A stretch of 64,000 bases of DNA from Chlorobaculum sp. 24CR (GCF_004118635.1 NZ_SDGU01000012.1:29369-93368); one strand, 5' to 3'; shown: positions 26,892 through 39,714, counted from the first letter of the stretch. Numbers and translations are program-made. Notes: a model not told the origin generated them from the sequence alone.

Positions 26892-28636
26892 ATGAACGAT
26901 ACTGAATCACTGTTTTCCGGATTTCCCGCCGTCGATCACGAACAATGGAAGTTGAAAGTGACCGCAGAGCTGAAAGGCGCGGACTTCTCGAAAGTCGTCT
27001 GGAAAACGCCGGAGGGCTTCGAGATGGAGCCGTGGCATAACCGCCACACCGCCGTCCGACCCGCGCCGGAGGTGCCATTCCGGCGCTCGACGAACCACTG
27101 GCGCATCTGCCAGCAGATTGCCGTTGACCGGCTCATCGACGATCCGGCGCTGACGGGCGAGGCGCTGACGGAAGGCGCGGAGGCCCTCGAGCTCTGCTTC
27201 GAGGGCGTACCGGAGAGCGCCGAAGTGGTGCGACTGCTCGAAGCGCTGCGGAGCCTCGATCTGGCGAAAACCGCGCTCTACTTTTCGGGAGCCATCGGCG
27301 ATCCGGCCTCGCTGCTCGACGCGCTCTCGGCGCTGCCCGGCTTCGCCGCGAACTCCGGCGCGCTGCTCTTCGACGCGCTCTCGGCAGGAGCGGACGCCGC
27401 GCTGCCGATTCCGCCGCATTCAGGATTCCGCACGATTGCCGTCGATACCACGCGCTTCCACGAGGCGGGCGCGACCATCACGCAGGAGCTGGCCTTCGCG
27501 CTCTCAGGCGCGAGCGACTGCCTCAGCCGCCTGACCAAGGCGGACGTGGATGCAAGCGAGGCCGCCGCCGCCATCGAAATTGTCTTCGCCGCCGGAACCA
27601 GCCACTTCCCCGAACTCGCCAAACTGCGGGCGATGCGGGCCATGTGGCCGCAACTGCTTTCCGCGTACGGGGTTGCGGCGGATGCGACGGCGGAGCCGCG
27701 AATTTTCGTCCGCTCCTCGATGCGCTCGATCTCAACGCTCGACCCGTACACCAACCTCCTGCGCCTCTCGACCGAAGCGCTCTCGGCAATTCTCGGCGGG
27801 TGCGACACGCTGCAACTCGCGCCGTTCGAGAGCGCCGGTTCGGTGTCGGCTGAATTTGCGGAGCGGATCACCCGCAACATCCAACTCCTGTTGCGCGAGG
27901 AGTCGAACCTCGGCCACGTCGTCGATCCGGCAGCCGGTTCGTTCCACATCGAAACCATGACCGCCGCGCTCTGCCGCGAGGCGTGGGCGCTCTTTCAGCA
28001 GATCGAAGCGGAGGGCGGCCTCGGCATTGCCGAAGCGAACGGAACCATCGCGTCGATGATCGCTCCGGCGGCTGATGCGCGGCGCAGGGCGATCAACACG
28101 CGCCGCCGGACGCTGGTCGGCATCAACCGCTACACCGTGCCGCCCGTCGCCGAAGTCGTGGCCGCAATTCAGCGACACCCCGATGCAACGAAGAGCAGCG
28201 GCTACGAGCAGCTCCGGCGGCGCATGATCGCGCACGTCGCCGCCGGAGGCGTGACGCCCCGCGCCGCGTTGTGGCTGCACGGCGATCCGTCGAAAAACCA
28301 GCGCGTGGCGGCCTTTGCCGACGACTTCCTGCGGAGCGGCGGCTTCGAGGTGTTGCCTGCCGTGACGCTCGATCCGGAAACCTGCAACTGCCGGACGCTC
28401 TTGCGCGCAGAGCCGGAGATCGTCGTCTTCTGCTGGAGCGGCGAGAGCGATCTTGCAAACGTCGCGAAAATCTGCGAAGTGATCCAGGAGCTGCGCAAGG
28501 AGACGGTGATCGTCATGGCGGCCAAACCGCCCGAAAACGCCGCCGAACTTTTGCGGGCGGGGCTCGACCGCTTCATCCACCTCGGCAGCGACGCTTACGC
28601 CGACCTGCTTTCGCTGCAACACAAAACCGGAGTGTT

Positions 28637-28640
<4 letters not shown>
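26892..28640 (+). CDS. mutA: methylmalonyl-CoA mutase, small (beta) subunit
   Basis: 582 residues. It matches the non-catalytic small subunit of heterodimeric methylmalonyl-CoA mutase: N-terminal [25 protein letters not shown], barrel region with [20 protein letters not shown] and [15 protein letters not shown], and a C-terminal flavodoxin-like domain from about residue 460. That domain lacks the DxHxxG cobalamin motif, as is normal for this subunit. It starts 12 bases after the carboxyltransferase gene and ends in an ATGA overlap with the large-subunit gene. High GC and codon use match the rest of the operon. Confidence 0.9.
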
Positions 28641-30756
<2,116 letters not shown>

Positions 30757-30760
<4 letters not shown>

Positions 30761-31797
30761 GCGAACCGGACGAAGCGATGAGCGGCAGGCAACGGCATGA
30801 ACCCACGGTCGAGGAGTTCGTCGAGGGCATCAGGAAGGGCGACCGCCACCTGTTGAGCCGCGCCATCACGCTGGTCGAATCGAGCCGCCCGGAGCACGAG
30901 CGGCTGGCGCACGAAATTCTCGACCGCTGCCTCGGCAGTGGCGGCTCTTCGATTCGCGTCGGCATCACCGGAGCGCCGGGGGCGGGCAAGAGCACCTTCA
31001 TCGAGGCGCTGGGGCTTCATCTCACCGACGCGGGCAAGCGCGTCGCCGTACTCGCCATCGACCCAAGCAGCTCCCGCTCGAAGGGCAGCATCCTCGGCGA
31101 CAAGTCCCGCATGGAGCAGCTCGCCGCCCGCCCGGGAGCCTTCATCCGCCCGACTCCGTCGTCGGGCTACCTCGGCGGCGCCGCGCCGCGAACGCACGAA
31201 ACGATTTTGCTTTGCGAAGCCGCCGGCTACGAGGTCATCATCGTCGAAACGGTCGGCGTCGGCCAGTCGGAGATCGTCGTGAACTCGATGGTCGATTTCA
31301 TCCTCCTGCTCATCCTCCCCGGATCGGGCGACGAACTGCAAGGCATCAAGCGCGGCATCATGGAGATCGCCGACGCCATCGCCGTCAACAAGGCGGACAG
31401 CGACCGCCGCAGGATTGCCGAACTCTCGAAGGCCGACTGCGAGTCAGCGCTCCGGCTGTTGCCGGAGAAGCATCCGGGATGGGAGCGGAAAGTGCTGCTC
31501 ACCTCCGCGCTCGAAGGCGCGGGCATCGGCGAAGTGTGGGAAAACATCGAGGCGTTCTCCGCCGCGATGCGGCAAAGCGGCGAGTGGCGCGAGCAGCGCC
31601 GCGAGCAGTTGCGCCACCTCTTCCACGCTATCGCCGAAGAGCGCCTGAAGCGCGAATTCTACAACGCCCCGGCAGTCAAAACCGCAAAAGCAGAGATCGA
31701 GCAGAAAGTGCTCGCCGGTTCACTCAGCCCTTTCACCGGAGCGCTGAAGTTGCTGGAGGCTTTTTTTTGCGTTAAGAGCCAGCAACCAGGCTCTTAA
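30757..31797 (+). CDS. meaB: MeaB/ArgK-type G-protein chaperone of methylmalonyl-CoA mutase
   Basis: 346 residues from GTG 30757, which overlaps the mutB stop; ATG 30778 is an alternative start. The Walker A motif is [13 protein letters not shown] (about 68-80), then [28 protein letters not shown] (switch/Walker B region) and NKAD for guanine binding. MeaB proteins gate cofactor loading and protect the mutase, and are typically encoded next to it. The last codons fold into a 9-bp hairpin (31772-31797) that includes the stop codon. This closes the propionate operon. Confidence 0.93.
31772..31797 (+). terminator. hairpin spanning the meaB stop codon
   Basis: TTAAGAGCC and GGCTCTTAA form a perfect 9-bp stem with an 8-base loop. 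It ends exactly at the TAA stop codon and is followed two bases later by the palindrome at 31799-31842. No long T-run follows. It may end or stabilise the operon transcript. Confidence 0.5.
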
Positions 31798-31798
31798 T

Positions 31799-31842
31799 CC
31801 TATAAGTCCTATAGGTCTTATACGACCTATAGGACTTATAGG
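31799..31842. repeat. perfect 19-bp palindrome with 7-bp periodicity
   Basis: Arms CCTATAAGTCCTATAGGTC and GACCTATAGGACTTATAGG are perfectly complementary around the loop TTATAC. The units TATAAGTCC/TATAGGTC repeat with a 7-base period, as in the palindrome at 19033-19070, whose loop is CTATAC. It lies between convergent genes, where it could serve as a two-way terminator, or be a neutral repeat. Confidence 0.8.
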
Positions 31843-31878
31843 AAACACAATGCAACCGGAAGAGTCCAAGCATTTCAG

Positions 31879-32337
31879 CTACCCTTCCCCGATAAACTCC
31901 TTCTCGTTGGCCTTGACGATCAGCACGGGAACGGTGGATTTTCGTATCACCGCTTCGGCGACACTGCCCATCAAGAGGCGGCTGAGGCCGGTTTTGCCAT
32001 GCGAACCCATGATAACGAGGCTTACATCGAAATCGACAATTTGCTGAAGAATCACTTCGGCAGGCATACCGATGATCACATCGGCGCTCACATCGATCCC
32101 CATCGCTTTGGCCTCATCGACCAGAGGAACGAAATCTTCATTTGCTGCGGCAGCCAGATCTTCTTCCAGCGGGATATAGGTCAAACTCATCTCCGCGGCT
32201 ATCGGCCGGGGCTCGATCACATTGAGCAGTATCACCTTCGATCCCATCGACTTGGCAAACTCACAGGAATACCGGAACGCACTCTTCGATGCGTCGGAAA
32301 AATCGATCGGGCAGAGAATCGACTTGATGGTAATCAT
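31879..32337 (-). CDS. universal stress protein (UspA family)
   Basis: 152 residues, single Usp domain. The N-terminus IKSILCPIDFSDASKSAFRYSCEFA and the C-terminal ATP-binding motif GSHGKTGLSRLLMGSVAEAV (G-2x-G-9x-GS) are both present, so it probably binds ATP. Such proteins respond to starvation or redox stress. It is transcribed away from meaB and follows the slipin gene at a distance of about 40 bases on the same strand, so it may share that transcript. Confidence 0.93.
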   Translation of the reverse strand: MITIKSILCPIDFSDASKSAFRYSCEFAKSMGSKVILLNVIEPRPIAAEMSLTYIPLEEDLAAAANEDFVPLVDEAKAMGIDVSADVIIGMPAEVILQQIVDFDVSLVIMGSHGKTGLSRLLMGSVAEAVIRKSTVPVLIVKANEKEFIGEG

Positions 32338-32376
32338 GGCCGTATCGTTTGATGATTGGTTAAATGAAAAACCGAC

Positions 32377-33126
32377 TCACGCTTTTTTATCGAAAAACGA
32401 CTTGAACAGATCGATCGGAACCGGGAAGATCGTGGTCGAATTGTTCTCGGTGGCGATGTCCTGCAAAGTTTGCAGGTAACGCAATTGAAGGGCGATCGGA
32501 TTCTGCGCGATGATGGCCGCCGCTTCGGAGAGGCGTTGGGCCGCCTGGAACTCACCCTCGGCGTTGATGATCTTCGAGCGCCGCTCGCGCTCCGCCTCGG
32601 CCTGCTTGGCCATTGCGCGGCGCATCTCTTCGGGCAGGTCGATATCTTTGACCTCGACCTTGCTCACCTTGACGCCCCACGGCTCGGTGTCCTTGTCGAG
32701 AATCGTCTGGATGCGCGCGTTAATCTCGTCGCGCTCGGAGAGAAGACTGTCCATCTCACCCTGTCCGCAGACGCTGCGCAGTGTGGTCTGGGCGAGCTGC
32801 GAGGTGGCGAAATGGAAGTCGGCCACATCGATAATCGCCTTGATCGGGTCGAGCACCCGGAAATAGACCACGGCGCTCACCTTGACCGACACGTTGTCGC
32901 GCGTGATGATGTCCTGCGAAGGCACGTCAAGCGTCACCGTCCGCAAGTCAACCCGCACCATCCGGTCGATGTAGGGAATCAGAATAATCAGCCCCGGCCC
33001 CTTGGCTCCGATAATCCGGCCAAGCCGGAAAATCACCCCGCGTTCGTATTCCGACAGAATCTTGACGGCGGAGACAAAAAACGCCACCGCGAGCACCACG
33101 ATCAACAAGAAATTTACCGAAAGCAT
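32377..33126 (-). CDS. slipin: SPFH/stomatin-like membrane protein
   Basis: 249 residues. An N-terminal membrane segment (about 4-22, [18 protein letters not shown]) is followed by an SPFH domain: [46 protein letters not shown] and a coiled-coil stretch ([20 protein letters not shown]). Proteins of this type form oligomeric membrane microdomains. It lies one base after the NfeD-like protease gene, the well-known slipin-NfeD pairing in which the protease cuts the slipin's C-terminus. The C-terminal hydrophobic segment expected as cleavage target is present (LQLRYLQTL). Confidence 0.92.
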   Translation of the reverse strand: MLSVNFLLIVVLAVAFFVSAVKILSEYERGVIFRLGRIIGAKGPGLIILIPYIDRMVRVDLRTVTLDVPSQDIITRDNVSVKVSAVVYFRVLDPIKAIIDVADFHFATSQLAQTTLRSVCGQGEMDSLLSERDEINARIQTILDKDTEPWGVKVSKVEVKDIDLPEEMRRAMAKQAEAERERRSKIINAEGEFQAAQRLSEAAAIIAQNPIALQLRYLQTLQDIATENNSTTIFPVPIDLFKSFFDKKA

Positions 33127-33127
33127 C

Positions 33128-34459
33128 TTACGCCTCCCTGCTGTTTTGTTTTACCATAAGCTTCATTCCGTCGATGCCGGTAATCGTCACCCGTGATCCG
33201 GCGGGAATCGAACCATTTGCCGTTGCGTCCCATAGCTCACCATGCACGAATACCTTGCCGCTCTTGCCATCTCCGATCGCGCGTTCGACCGTGCCGGTTT
33301 CGCCGACGAGTCCCTCCATGCCGGAGATCACCTTGCGGCGGGTCGAACGAAGCACCACAAAGACAAGTAACAGGACTGTCGCCGAAAATGAAAGAAAAAG
33401 CGGCAGAAAAACCCACCAGTCGATGACCATGCCAATCTCCGGCTGATTGAACACCATCACCGAGCCGATGAAGAGCGCGACCAGTCCGGCGATGGCGAGC
33501 ACGCCACTGCTGACGACAAAGATTTCAAGGCCGAAAAAGAGGATGGCGAGCAAAATAAGCAGAAGGCCGGTCCCGTTGACCGACAGGAGCTGCATGGCCC
33601 ACGCGCCGAGCACGAGGGCAATCACTCCGGCCACGCCGGGAAAAACCGCGCCGGGCGTCGAGAGTTCAAACCAGAGTCCGGCAAGACCGAGAAGCAAAAG
33701 GAAATAGGCGATGTTGGGATCGGCGATGGTCATCATCACCTTTTCGCCAAAGGTTGGAGAAACCTCTTTGACCGGCACATTTTTCGTGTGAATCGTCACG
33801 TCACCGGCTGCCGTCTCCACCCTGCGCCCGTCGAGAAAGGCGAGCAGCGCTTTGCGATTCGCCGCCACGGTGTCGATGACGCCCGCCGCGAGCGCTTCCG
33901 ACGCACTCGAAGCGATACTCTCGCGCACGGCCCGTTCGGCCCACACAGGATTGCGGCCCCGCTTCTGCGCGAGGCTGCGGGCGAATGCGGCAAGATCGTT
34001 CTCGATTTTCTTGCCCATCACGCTCCCCTTCTCACCGCCGCCGCCGCTAATATCGACCGGGTGCGCCGCGCCGGTCTCGGTGCCGGGAGCCATCGCCGCC
34101 ACATGCGCGGAGAGCAAGAGCAGCGCCCCCGCCGAAGCCGCCTGCGCTCCGGACGGCGCGACATAAACGACGACCGGCACGCGCGAGGCCATCACGCCCT
34201 GCACCATCTGGCGCAGAGAGGCGACCAGCCCGCCCGGCGTATCGAGTTCGACGAGCAGCAACGTGTCGCCCTTCCGGTTCGCCTCGTCAAGCTCACGCAA
34301 AAACCACGCCGCGCTGCCGGGATTGACACTCCCCGTCAGCGACATGCTGCGGATTTCGGCTGATTCAGCGCGAACCGGGCCTCCGACAATACACTGGATC
34401 ATGGCGATGATTGAAATCACGCCGAGTTTCAGGAACCTGCAAATCGTTTCCCGCATCAT
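33128..34459 (-). CDS. NfeD-family membrane serine protease (long form, ClpP-class)
   Basis: 443 residues from ATG 34459; the frame is open upstream but only through TTG codons. A signal segment ([16 protein letters not shown]) precedes a ClpP-like protease domain with the catalytic Ser in [16 protein letters not shown] and [14 protein letters not shown]. Four to five transmembrane helices and a C-terminal OB-fold NfeD domain ([28 protein letters not shown]) follow. Long-form NfeD proteases pair with slipins, as here with the gene next door. Likely role is membrane protein quality control. Confidence 0.92.
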   Translation of the reverse strand: MMRETICRFLKLGVISIIAMIQCIVGGPVRAESAEIRSMSLTGSVNPGSAAWFLRELDEANRKGDTLLLVELDTPGGLVASLRQMVQGVMASRVPVVVYVAPSGAQAASAGALLLLSAHVAAMAPGTETGAAHPVDISGGGGEKGSVMGKKIENDLAAFARSLAQKRGRNPVWAERAVRESIASSASEALAAGVIDTVAANRKALLAFLDGRRVETAAGDVTIHTKNVPVKEVSPTFGEKVMMTIADPNIAYFLLLLGLAGLWFELSTPGAVFPGVAGVIALVLGAWAMQLLSVNGTGLLLILLAILFFGLEIFVVSSGVLAIAGLVALFIGSVMVFNQPEIGMVIDWWVFLPLFLSFSATVLLLVFVVLRSTRRKVISGMEGLVGETGTVERAIGDGKSGKVFVHGELWDATANGSIPAGSRVTITGIDGMKLMVKQNSREA

Positions 34460-34594
34460 GGTGTAATCTTGAATTTCCCGATACGCCGTCACAATGACTA
34501 ACAATAACAATGGAAACGAGTTGGTTCCCCTGAGCCGACATCACCGGCTCTTGGTTGATAACCGAAAATCATGAATGTTCAAACCAATGCCACC

Positions 34595-35005
34595 TCACCC
34601 CTTCCCGTTGAAATACTTCCGGGTCGCCGCCAGCGGGATGGCCAGCAGCAGCAGCAGAACTGCATTGAGAATCCCGTTCTGCCAAAAGCCTGTGCAAAGG
34701 GAAAAACCGGTATCGGCGACAAACCAGATGAGCATCGGCACGGCAAGCAACGCCCAGCCGCCTGACTCGCGGCGGCGAAACGGCCCCCTGACGATCATGA
34801 ACATGCCCACGCCCCAGCCTTGCATGAGAGCGCCCAGCACACCGTAGGCGAACATGATGTACGCGTTGACGTCCGCCGGATACCGCACCTGAAACCGGCC
34901 CGGCGCAAAATAGAAGATCAGACTTAAAAACTCGCGCGCTATGCCAATAAGCATGATGGCAAGCGATACAGCGTAGAGCCAGCGTAGCAAGATTCGGGGT
35001 ATCAT
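34595..35005 (-). CDS. conserved small membrane protein, function unknown
   Basis: 136 residues with four hydrophobic helices (about 7-30, 47-65, 82-100 and 108-128) and positively charged loops and ends (RRRESGG, RKYFNGKG). I do not recognise the family. It stands alone between the NfeD gene and a 141-bp repeat that starts 34 bases upstream of its start codon. Its promoter would therefore have to lie in or near the repeat. Confidence 0.6.
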   Translation of the reverse strand: MIPRILLRWLYAVSLAIMLIGIAREFLSLIFYFAPGRFQVRYPADVNAYIMFAYGVLGALMQGWGVGMFMIVRGPFRRRESGGWALLAVPMLIWFVADTGFSLCTGFWQNGILNAVLLLLLAIPLAATRKYFNGKG

Positions 35006-35038
35006 GGTTTTAAAATAAAAAAACCAGCGTAAACCCTG

Positions 35039-35179
35039 TTATTACTCCGGCAACAAAAAATTGCAATTGCCGCCCCTGAAAGATATTGGGCTAAAGCCCT
35101 GATTTATTTTGTTTTATCTACATACCCCGGACTAAAGTCCGGGGCAATTGTTTAAGAGTTTTAATGGCCGGAGCAATAA
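35039..35179. repeat. 141-bp MITE-like element, copy A
   Basis: Bounded by TTATTACTCCGGC and, inverted with one mismatch, GCCGGAGCAATAA. Inside are two small palindromes, GGGCTAAAGCCC and CCCCGGACTAAAGTCCGGGG. A second copy of the same length and near-identical right half lies at 60635-60775. No coding capacity. The ends look like terminal inverted repeats of a small non-autonomous element, but I see no clear target duplication. Confidence 0.8.
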
Positions 35180-35249
35180 AATTTTTCTGCGCAGCAGCCT
35201 CATGAATTGCCGCATAAACAGTCTTGGACGCCACCGCAACAGCCTCATT

Positions 35250-35723
35250 CTAAAGCTTGAAAATGAAATTGGCCACCGATTCCCGCTCCTGCCAGCCGAG
35301 CTGCTGGTAAAAGCCGCGCTTGTAGGAGTCGCGGTTGCGCCCGTTGCAGAGCATCAGGCGGGAGCAACCGCGCTCGCGAGCCTCCTTCCCGGCGGCTTCG
35401 AGCAGGCGCTTGCCGATGCCGCGCCCGCGCCACTTCTCATCGACGAACAGCTCCGAAACGTACCCTTCCGGCGCGGGCAGAAACAGGTACGGCAGCCACT
35501 GCACCGTCAGGTAACCCACGACCTTGCCTCCCGTTTCGGCGATCCAGACCGAACGGCAACCGGAGCCGGAGTATGCGCTGTCAAGCAGCGCCTCGATCCG
35601 CGCGGTATCGGCGCTGGCTGAATCGTCCGTGAAGTGCGGAAACCATCCGCTCTTCAGCAAAATCGCGGCGATAGCCCGTCCGTCCCCGGTGCGGCCCGGA
35701 CGTATGGTAATGTCAGAATGCAT
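35250..35723 (-). CDS. GNAT-family N-acetyltransferase
   Basis: 157 residues, one GNAT domain. The acetyl-CoA-binding motif A is LFVDEKWRGRGIGKRLLEAAG (about 90-110, RGRGIG core). The N-terminus IRPGRTGDGRAIAAILLKSGW and GFYQQLGWQERES near the C-terminus also fit. The substrate cannot be predicted; amino-group acetylation of a small molecule or protein is usual. It follows the esterase gene on the same strand after about 45 bases, so they may be co-transcribed. Confidence 0.85.
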   Translation of the reverse strand: MHSDITIRPGRTGDGRAIAAILLKSGWFPHFTDDSASADTARIEALLDSAYSGSGCRSVWIAETGGKVVGYLTVQWLPYLFLPAPEGYVSELFVDEKWRGRGIGKRLLEAAGKEARERGCSRLMLCNGRNRDSYKRGFYQQLGWQERESVANFIFKL

Positions 35724-35768
35724 CGAAAAGTCTTTCCGGATTATTATCGACGAAACTGCAAAAGCACG

Positions 35769-36686
35769 TCACCCGATGGTTTCAAATGCCGCTATTGCCT
35801 GCATCATCTCCGGGAAGACGGGATTTCGGGGTTCCAGCTCTTTGCCATCATTGCCGACAATCGGCTGTTCGAGTACGACGCTCGCATGGGGCACGCCTGG
35901 GTCTTCGTCGATGTCGAAACGCTTGAATCGTTCCGGAACAGAGACCTTTTGCAACGCCTCGATACCGGCAATATCGGCTGTGGTGTCGCATTTTGAGTGA
36001 GCCGCAAACACCTTTCCGGGAAAAGGAAAGCGCTGGTCGAACAGGTCGATGATGGTGTCGGTCTCCTTGATGAGCCGCGCGAGCTGCGCCGCGCCATCCA
36101 TATCCACAAAGCTGTAACGGTAGGGATTGTCGCCGATCAGCGGGCTGTTGAAATCGAGCAGGTCGGCCAGAAAGGTGAGCAGCAGCTTCTCTTTCAGCTC
36201 GCCGAAGAGGCCGAACGGGCCGCCCGCAAGATCGAGCGCCGCCGAAAAGAGGTAGAGCGCTCCCCGGATTTTCGGGTTGATCGCCGCCATGTACAACCCC
36301 AGCGCGCCGCCGGTGGAGAGGCCGCCGATGGAGACCTCGCCCGCTTTCGAGGCCGCCGTGTTGACGGCAAAGCTGACGTTCGACTTCCACTCTTCGAGCT
36401 CGACCCCCTCCATGCCGTTCGGCTCTTTCAGGCCGTGGCAGTGCAGCAACGGCATATAGACGTTGTAGCCGAGACGCTTGAAAAAATAGTCGCCAATCGC
36501 CGTCATGAACCAGGGAGAGTCGGAAAGCCCGTGCACCAGCACAATCGCTTTTTTCGGCGGTTCCGGATGCTCCATGATTCGCGGCTGGCAGCCGTCGCGC
36601 ACCGCTTCCGGCGAGAAATAGCCGAAGCGGTCATAATAGCCGAGCCACTCATTCTCGCGCGCGGCTGCGCCCTGCTGACTGCTCAT
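35769..36686 (-). CDS. alpha/beta-hydrolase, carboxylesterase-like
   Basis: 305 residues from ATG 36686, chosen over 36722 because GGGAG lies just upstream. The fold begins with KAIVLVHGLSDSPWFM (oxyanion-hole HG). The nucleophile elbow is GLSTGGALGLY (GxSxGG). An acid in CDTTADIAGIEAL or DEDPGVPHASVVLE and the following His complete a probable triad. Similar proteins hydrolyse short esters or lipids. There is no signal peptide, so it is probably cytoplasmic. Substrate unknown. Confidence 0.8.
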   Translation of the reverse strand: MSSQQGAAARENEWLGYYDRFGYFSPEAVRDGCQPRIMEHPEPPKKAIVLVHGLSDSPWFMTAIGDYFFKRLGYNVYMPLLHCHGLKEPNGMEGVELEEWKSNVSFAVNTAASKAGEVSIGGLSTGGALGLYMAAINPKIRGALYLFSAALDLAGGPFGLFGELKEKLLLTFLADLLDFNSPLIGDNPYRYSFVDMDGAAQLARLIKETDTIIDLFDQRFPFPGKVFAAHSKCDTTADIAGIEALQKVSVPERFKRFDIDEDPGVPHASVVLEQPIVGNDGKELEPRNPVFPEMMQAIAAFETIG

Positions 36687-36898
36687 ATTGTCTCCCGTTT
36701 GATCGTTTAACCTGTTCGGCATATATACAGAAATATATCTTGAATACTTTCAAATCACAAAAAAGCGATACAGCCCGCCAAGGCCTTCCGGCATCCGGAA
36801 ACATCGATGCCGGAAGGAGTGCGCAGGGGATGATTTGAATTTTCCCTGCTTTTTATTTGCATAATCCGATTATTCTCTTAGATTTAAAGCCATAACAT

Positions 36899-36971
<73 letters not shown>

Positions 36972-36973
36972 CT

Positions 36974-37008
36974 AAAAAAGCCGTCCAAGAGTATAGGGCG
37001 GCTTTTTT
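36974..37008 (+). terminator. intrinsic terminator after initiator tRNA
   Basis: AAAAAAGCCGTCC pairs with GGGCGGCTTTTTT (one G-T wobble) around a 9-base loop, and the 3' arm ends in a T-run. It begins three bases after the tRNA. Confidence 0.9.
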
Positions 37009-37174
37009 TATTAGCCTCGCCCGCCTGCAAGATCCGTTGCGGTTTTATCATCAAAATGTGGTGCAATCTGCGGCTGCGATGACGGCTGCTGTTCATCGAA
37101 ACGTTTCTTGTCTCTCTGTTGTTTTTTTGGCAGATTAACACCGTAAAATCATTGAACAATATTTCGATAAAACC

Positions 37175-37870
37175 ATGTTTTATTTCGATCCGGCATATTT
37201 TCTTTTTGCTCTTCCGCCACTGCTGCTCGGTATTTGGGCGCAGTTCAAGGTGAAATCGGCTTTCAAAAAATATTCGCAGGTAGCGACCCGGAATGGCATG
37301 ACCGGCGCGCAGGCTGCGCTGCGCATTCTCCAGCAAAGCGGCTTGGGCAACGTGAACGTCGAGATGACCCGCGGAATGCTTTCAGACCACTACGACCCGC
37401 GCCACAAGGTGCTTCGGCTCAGCGAGGAGGTTTATGGCCTGGCGAGTATCGCTTCGGTTGGCGTTGCCGCCCACGAGGCCGGACACGCCTTGCAGGACAA
37501 GAAAGATTATTTCCCGCTCACCATCCGCTCGGCGATGGTTCCGGCGGTTTCGCTCGGCAGTTGGCTCGGGCCGATTCTTTTCATGGTCGGCTTTTTCCTG
37601 TCCGGTACGCTGGGCAGCTCGCTGGCCTGGGTGGGCATCATTCTGTTCGGCGGCACGGCGCTGTTCGCTCTGGTGACGCTTCCGGTGGAGTTTGACGCCA
37701 GCCGCCGCGCAAAAGAGCTGCTGGTTTCGCAGGGAATCGTTTCGCAGCGCGAGATGGAGGGCGTGAACGCCGTGCTTGACGCTGCCGCCCTGACCTACGT
37801 AGCCGCCGCCGCGCAAGCGATTATGCAACTACTCTACTACGTGATGGTCATGAACCGGCGTAACAATTGA
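37175..37870 (+). CDS. YugP-type zinc-dependent membrane protease
   Basis: 231 residues. An N-terminal membrane segment (FLFALPPLLLGIWAQF) is followed by the zinc motif HEAGH (VAAHEAGHALQDKKDYFPL, about 100-118), two central transmembrane helices (about 122-170), then VEFDASRRAKELL and AAALTYVAAAAQAIMQLLYY near the C-terminus. This is the pattern of the YugP/PF04298-like peptidase family. Its substrates are not well known; a role in membrane protein turnover is a guess. It faces the thioredoxin gene and shares a two-way terminator with it. Confidence 0.88.
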   Translation: MFYFDPAYFLFALPPLLLGIWAQFKVKSAFKKYSQVATRNGMTGAQAALRILQQSGLGNVNVEMTRGMLSDHYDPRHKVLRLSEEVYGLASIASVGVAAHEAGHALQDKKDYFPLTIRSAMVPAVSLGSWLGPILFMVGFFLSGTLGSSLAWVGIILFGGTALFALVTLPVEFDASRRAKELLVSQGIVSQREMEGVNAVLDAAALTYVAAAAQAIMQLLYYVMVMNRRNN

Positions 37871-37875
37871 TACTA

Positions 37876-37912
37876 AAAAAGAGGGCGGCTACAGTGGGCC
37901 GCCCTCTTTTTT
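37876..37912. terminator. bidirectional terminator between the YugP-type protease and thioredoxin genes
   Basis: AAAAAGAGGGCGGC and GCCGCCCTCTTTTTT form a long GC-rich stem with a loop of about 8 bases. An A-run on the left and a T-run on the right let it work on both strands. It sits just past the stop of the plus-strand gene and downstream of the minus-strand thioredoxin gene. Confidence 0.88.
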
Positions 37913-37955
37913 CCTCTGTCCACTTCGTCCTCAACGTCCACGGCAAGCCATCGCG

Positions 37956-38273
37956 CTACCTGATCACCTTCAGCACCTCCTGGCGCATTTGCTGGTAGGG
38001 AATCGCTCCGGCGGTGCGCCATTTGAGTTCGCCTCCAGCAAAAAGCATCAGCGCCGGTATGCCCTGAACCTGAAATTTTGCCGCCGCGTTGGGCTGCTGG
38101 TCAACGTTGACCTTGACCACGGTCAGCCGTCCCCTGAACTCGCTGGCGAGCTGTTTGACCGATGGGGCTACCATTTTGCACGGGCTGCACCAGTCGGCCC
38201 AGAAATCGATGAAAACGGGAAGTTCGCTTGTCCTGATAAGATCGTCAAGTGTGTTAGCCATGGGGGTTTGCAT
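37956..38273 (-). CDS. thioredoxin
   Basis: About 105 residues from ATG 38273; the longer frame to 38291 would need a TTG start. The active site is WCSPCK (in FWADWCSPCKMVAPS). The conserved QPNAAAKFQVQGIPALMLF supplies the cis-proline segment. The usual G-P of WCGPC is S-P here, which should shift the redox potential slightly. A cytoplasmic dithiol donor; no signal peptide. A monocistronic gene by its surroundings. Confidence 0.93.
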   Translation of the reverse strand: MQTPMANTLDDLIRTSELPVFIDFWADWCSPCKMVAPSVKQLASEFRGRLTVVKVNVDQQPNAAAKFQVQGIPALMLFAGGELKWRTAGAIPYQQMRQEVLKVIR

Positions 38274-38926
38274 TGTTTTTTTATTGTACAATCTTCATTT
38301 CAGCAGTATGGTGGCGAATAAAAATCGAAATGCCAAAAAGATCGACAGAGGGCCTGCGCCACCATTTTCTGTTTTGAAAACAGGCATCGCCCGCTGACCG
38401 TTTCCGTTCCAGCTCGCCGATGCCGTATCGCTGCCGAACGCTGAAACTTATAACCGGCAGGCCGGGTTAATCAGGAAAATCACATCGAATCCCCGCCATT
38501 CGGCAAGCGCTGGCTGGCGGTCAATGAAAAATCAGCGATACTGTCGATGAACGACATCCTCGAAAAGCCGAGAAAAATTTACGTTACACGCCAAATCGAG
38601 TTCAATGCCGCCCACCGCCTGTTCAATCCGGAACTATCGGACGAGGAGAATTTGCGGCTTTACGGTAAATGCTCGGGCGCGTATGGACATGGTCATAACT
38701 ATCTGCTTGAAATCACCCTGTCGGGCCTCATCGACCGGAAAACAGGCTACCTGTTCGATCTCAAGGAGCTGAAAAAAATTCTCGAAGAGGAGATTGTGGC
38801 GCGCTTCGACCACCGGCATCTGAACCATGAGGTCAGTGAGCTGGCGGGCCATGTGCCGACGACGGAAATTCTTGCCGTCGTTGTTTGGGACATCCTCGAA
38901 TTGCGACTACAAACCATTACCAAACA

Positions 38927-38940
38927 GGAGGTTAGCCTCC
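38927..38940 (+). promoter_or_regulatory. ribosome-binding site of folE inside a small hairpin
   Basis: GGAGG and CCTCC are separated by TTAG and lie directly before the ATG at 38941. The Shine-Dalgarno sequence can therefore pair with the bases next to the start codon. Being inside the end of the PTPS gene, it would be opened by ribosomes finishing that gene, giving translational coupling (inference). Confidence 0.5.
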
Positions 38941-39633
<693 letters not shown>

Positions 39634-39668
39634 GAGCGCACCGGACAATCTTCACTGCACAAATCGGC

Positions 39669-39714
39669 AAGGCTTGCCATTCTCCCCGGCAATCGGCGGA
39701 GAACGGCAAGCCTT
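39669..39714. terminator. long hairpin between folE and the hydrogenase operon
   Basis: AAGGCTTGCCATTCTCC pairs with GGAGAACGGCAAGCCTT over 17 positions with one mismatch and a 12-base loop. It lies between convergent genes and its right end touches the stop codon of the hydrogenase protease gene. It probably ends transcription from both sides. Confidence 0.75.

Noticed and set aside
35148..35621. plus-strand frame starting MFKSFNGRSNK, also seen at 60744
   Set aside because: The shared start is simply the end of the 141-bp repeat; the rest is antisense to the acetyltransferase or to the TolC gene.
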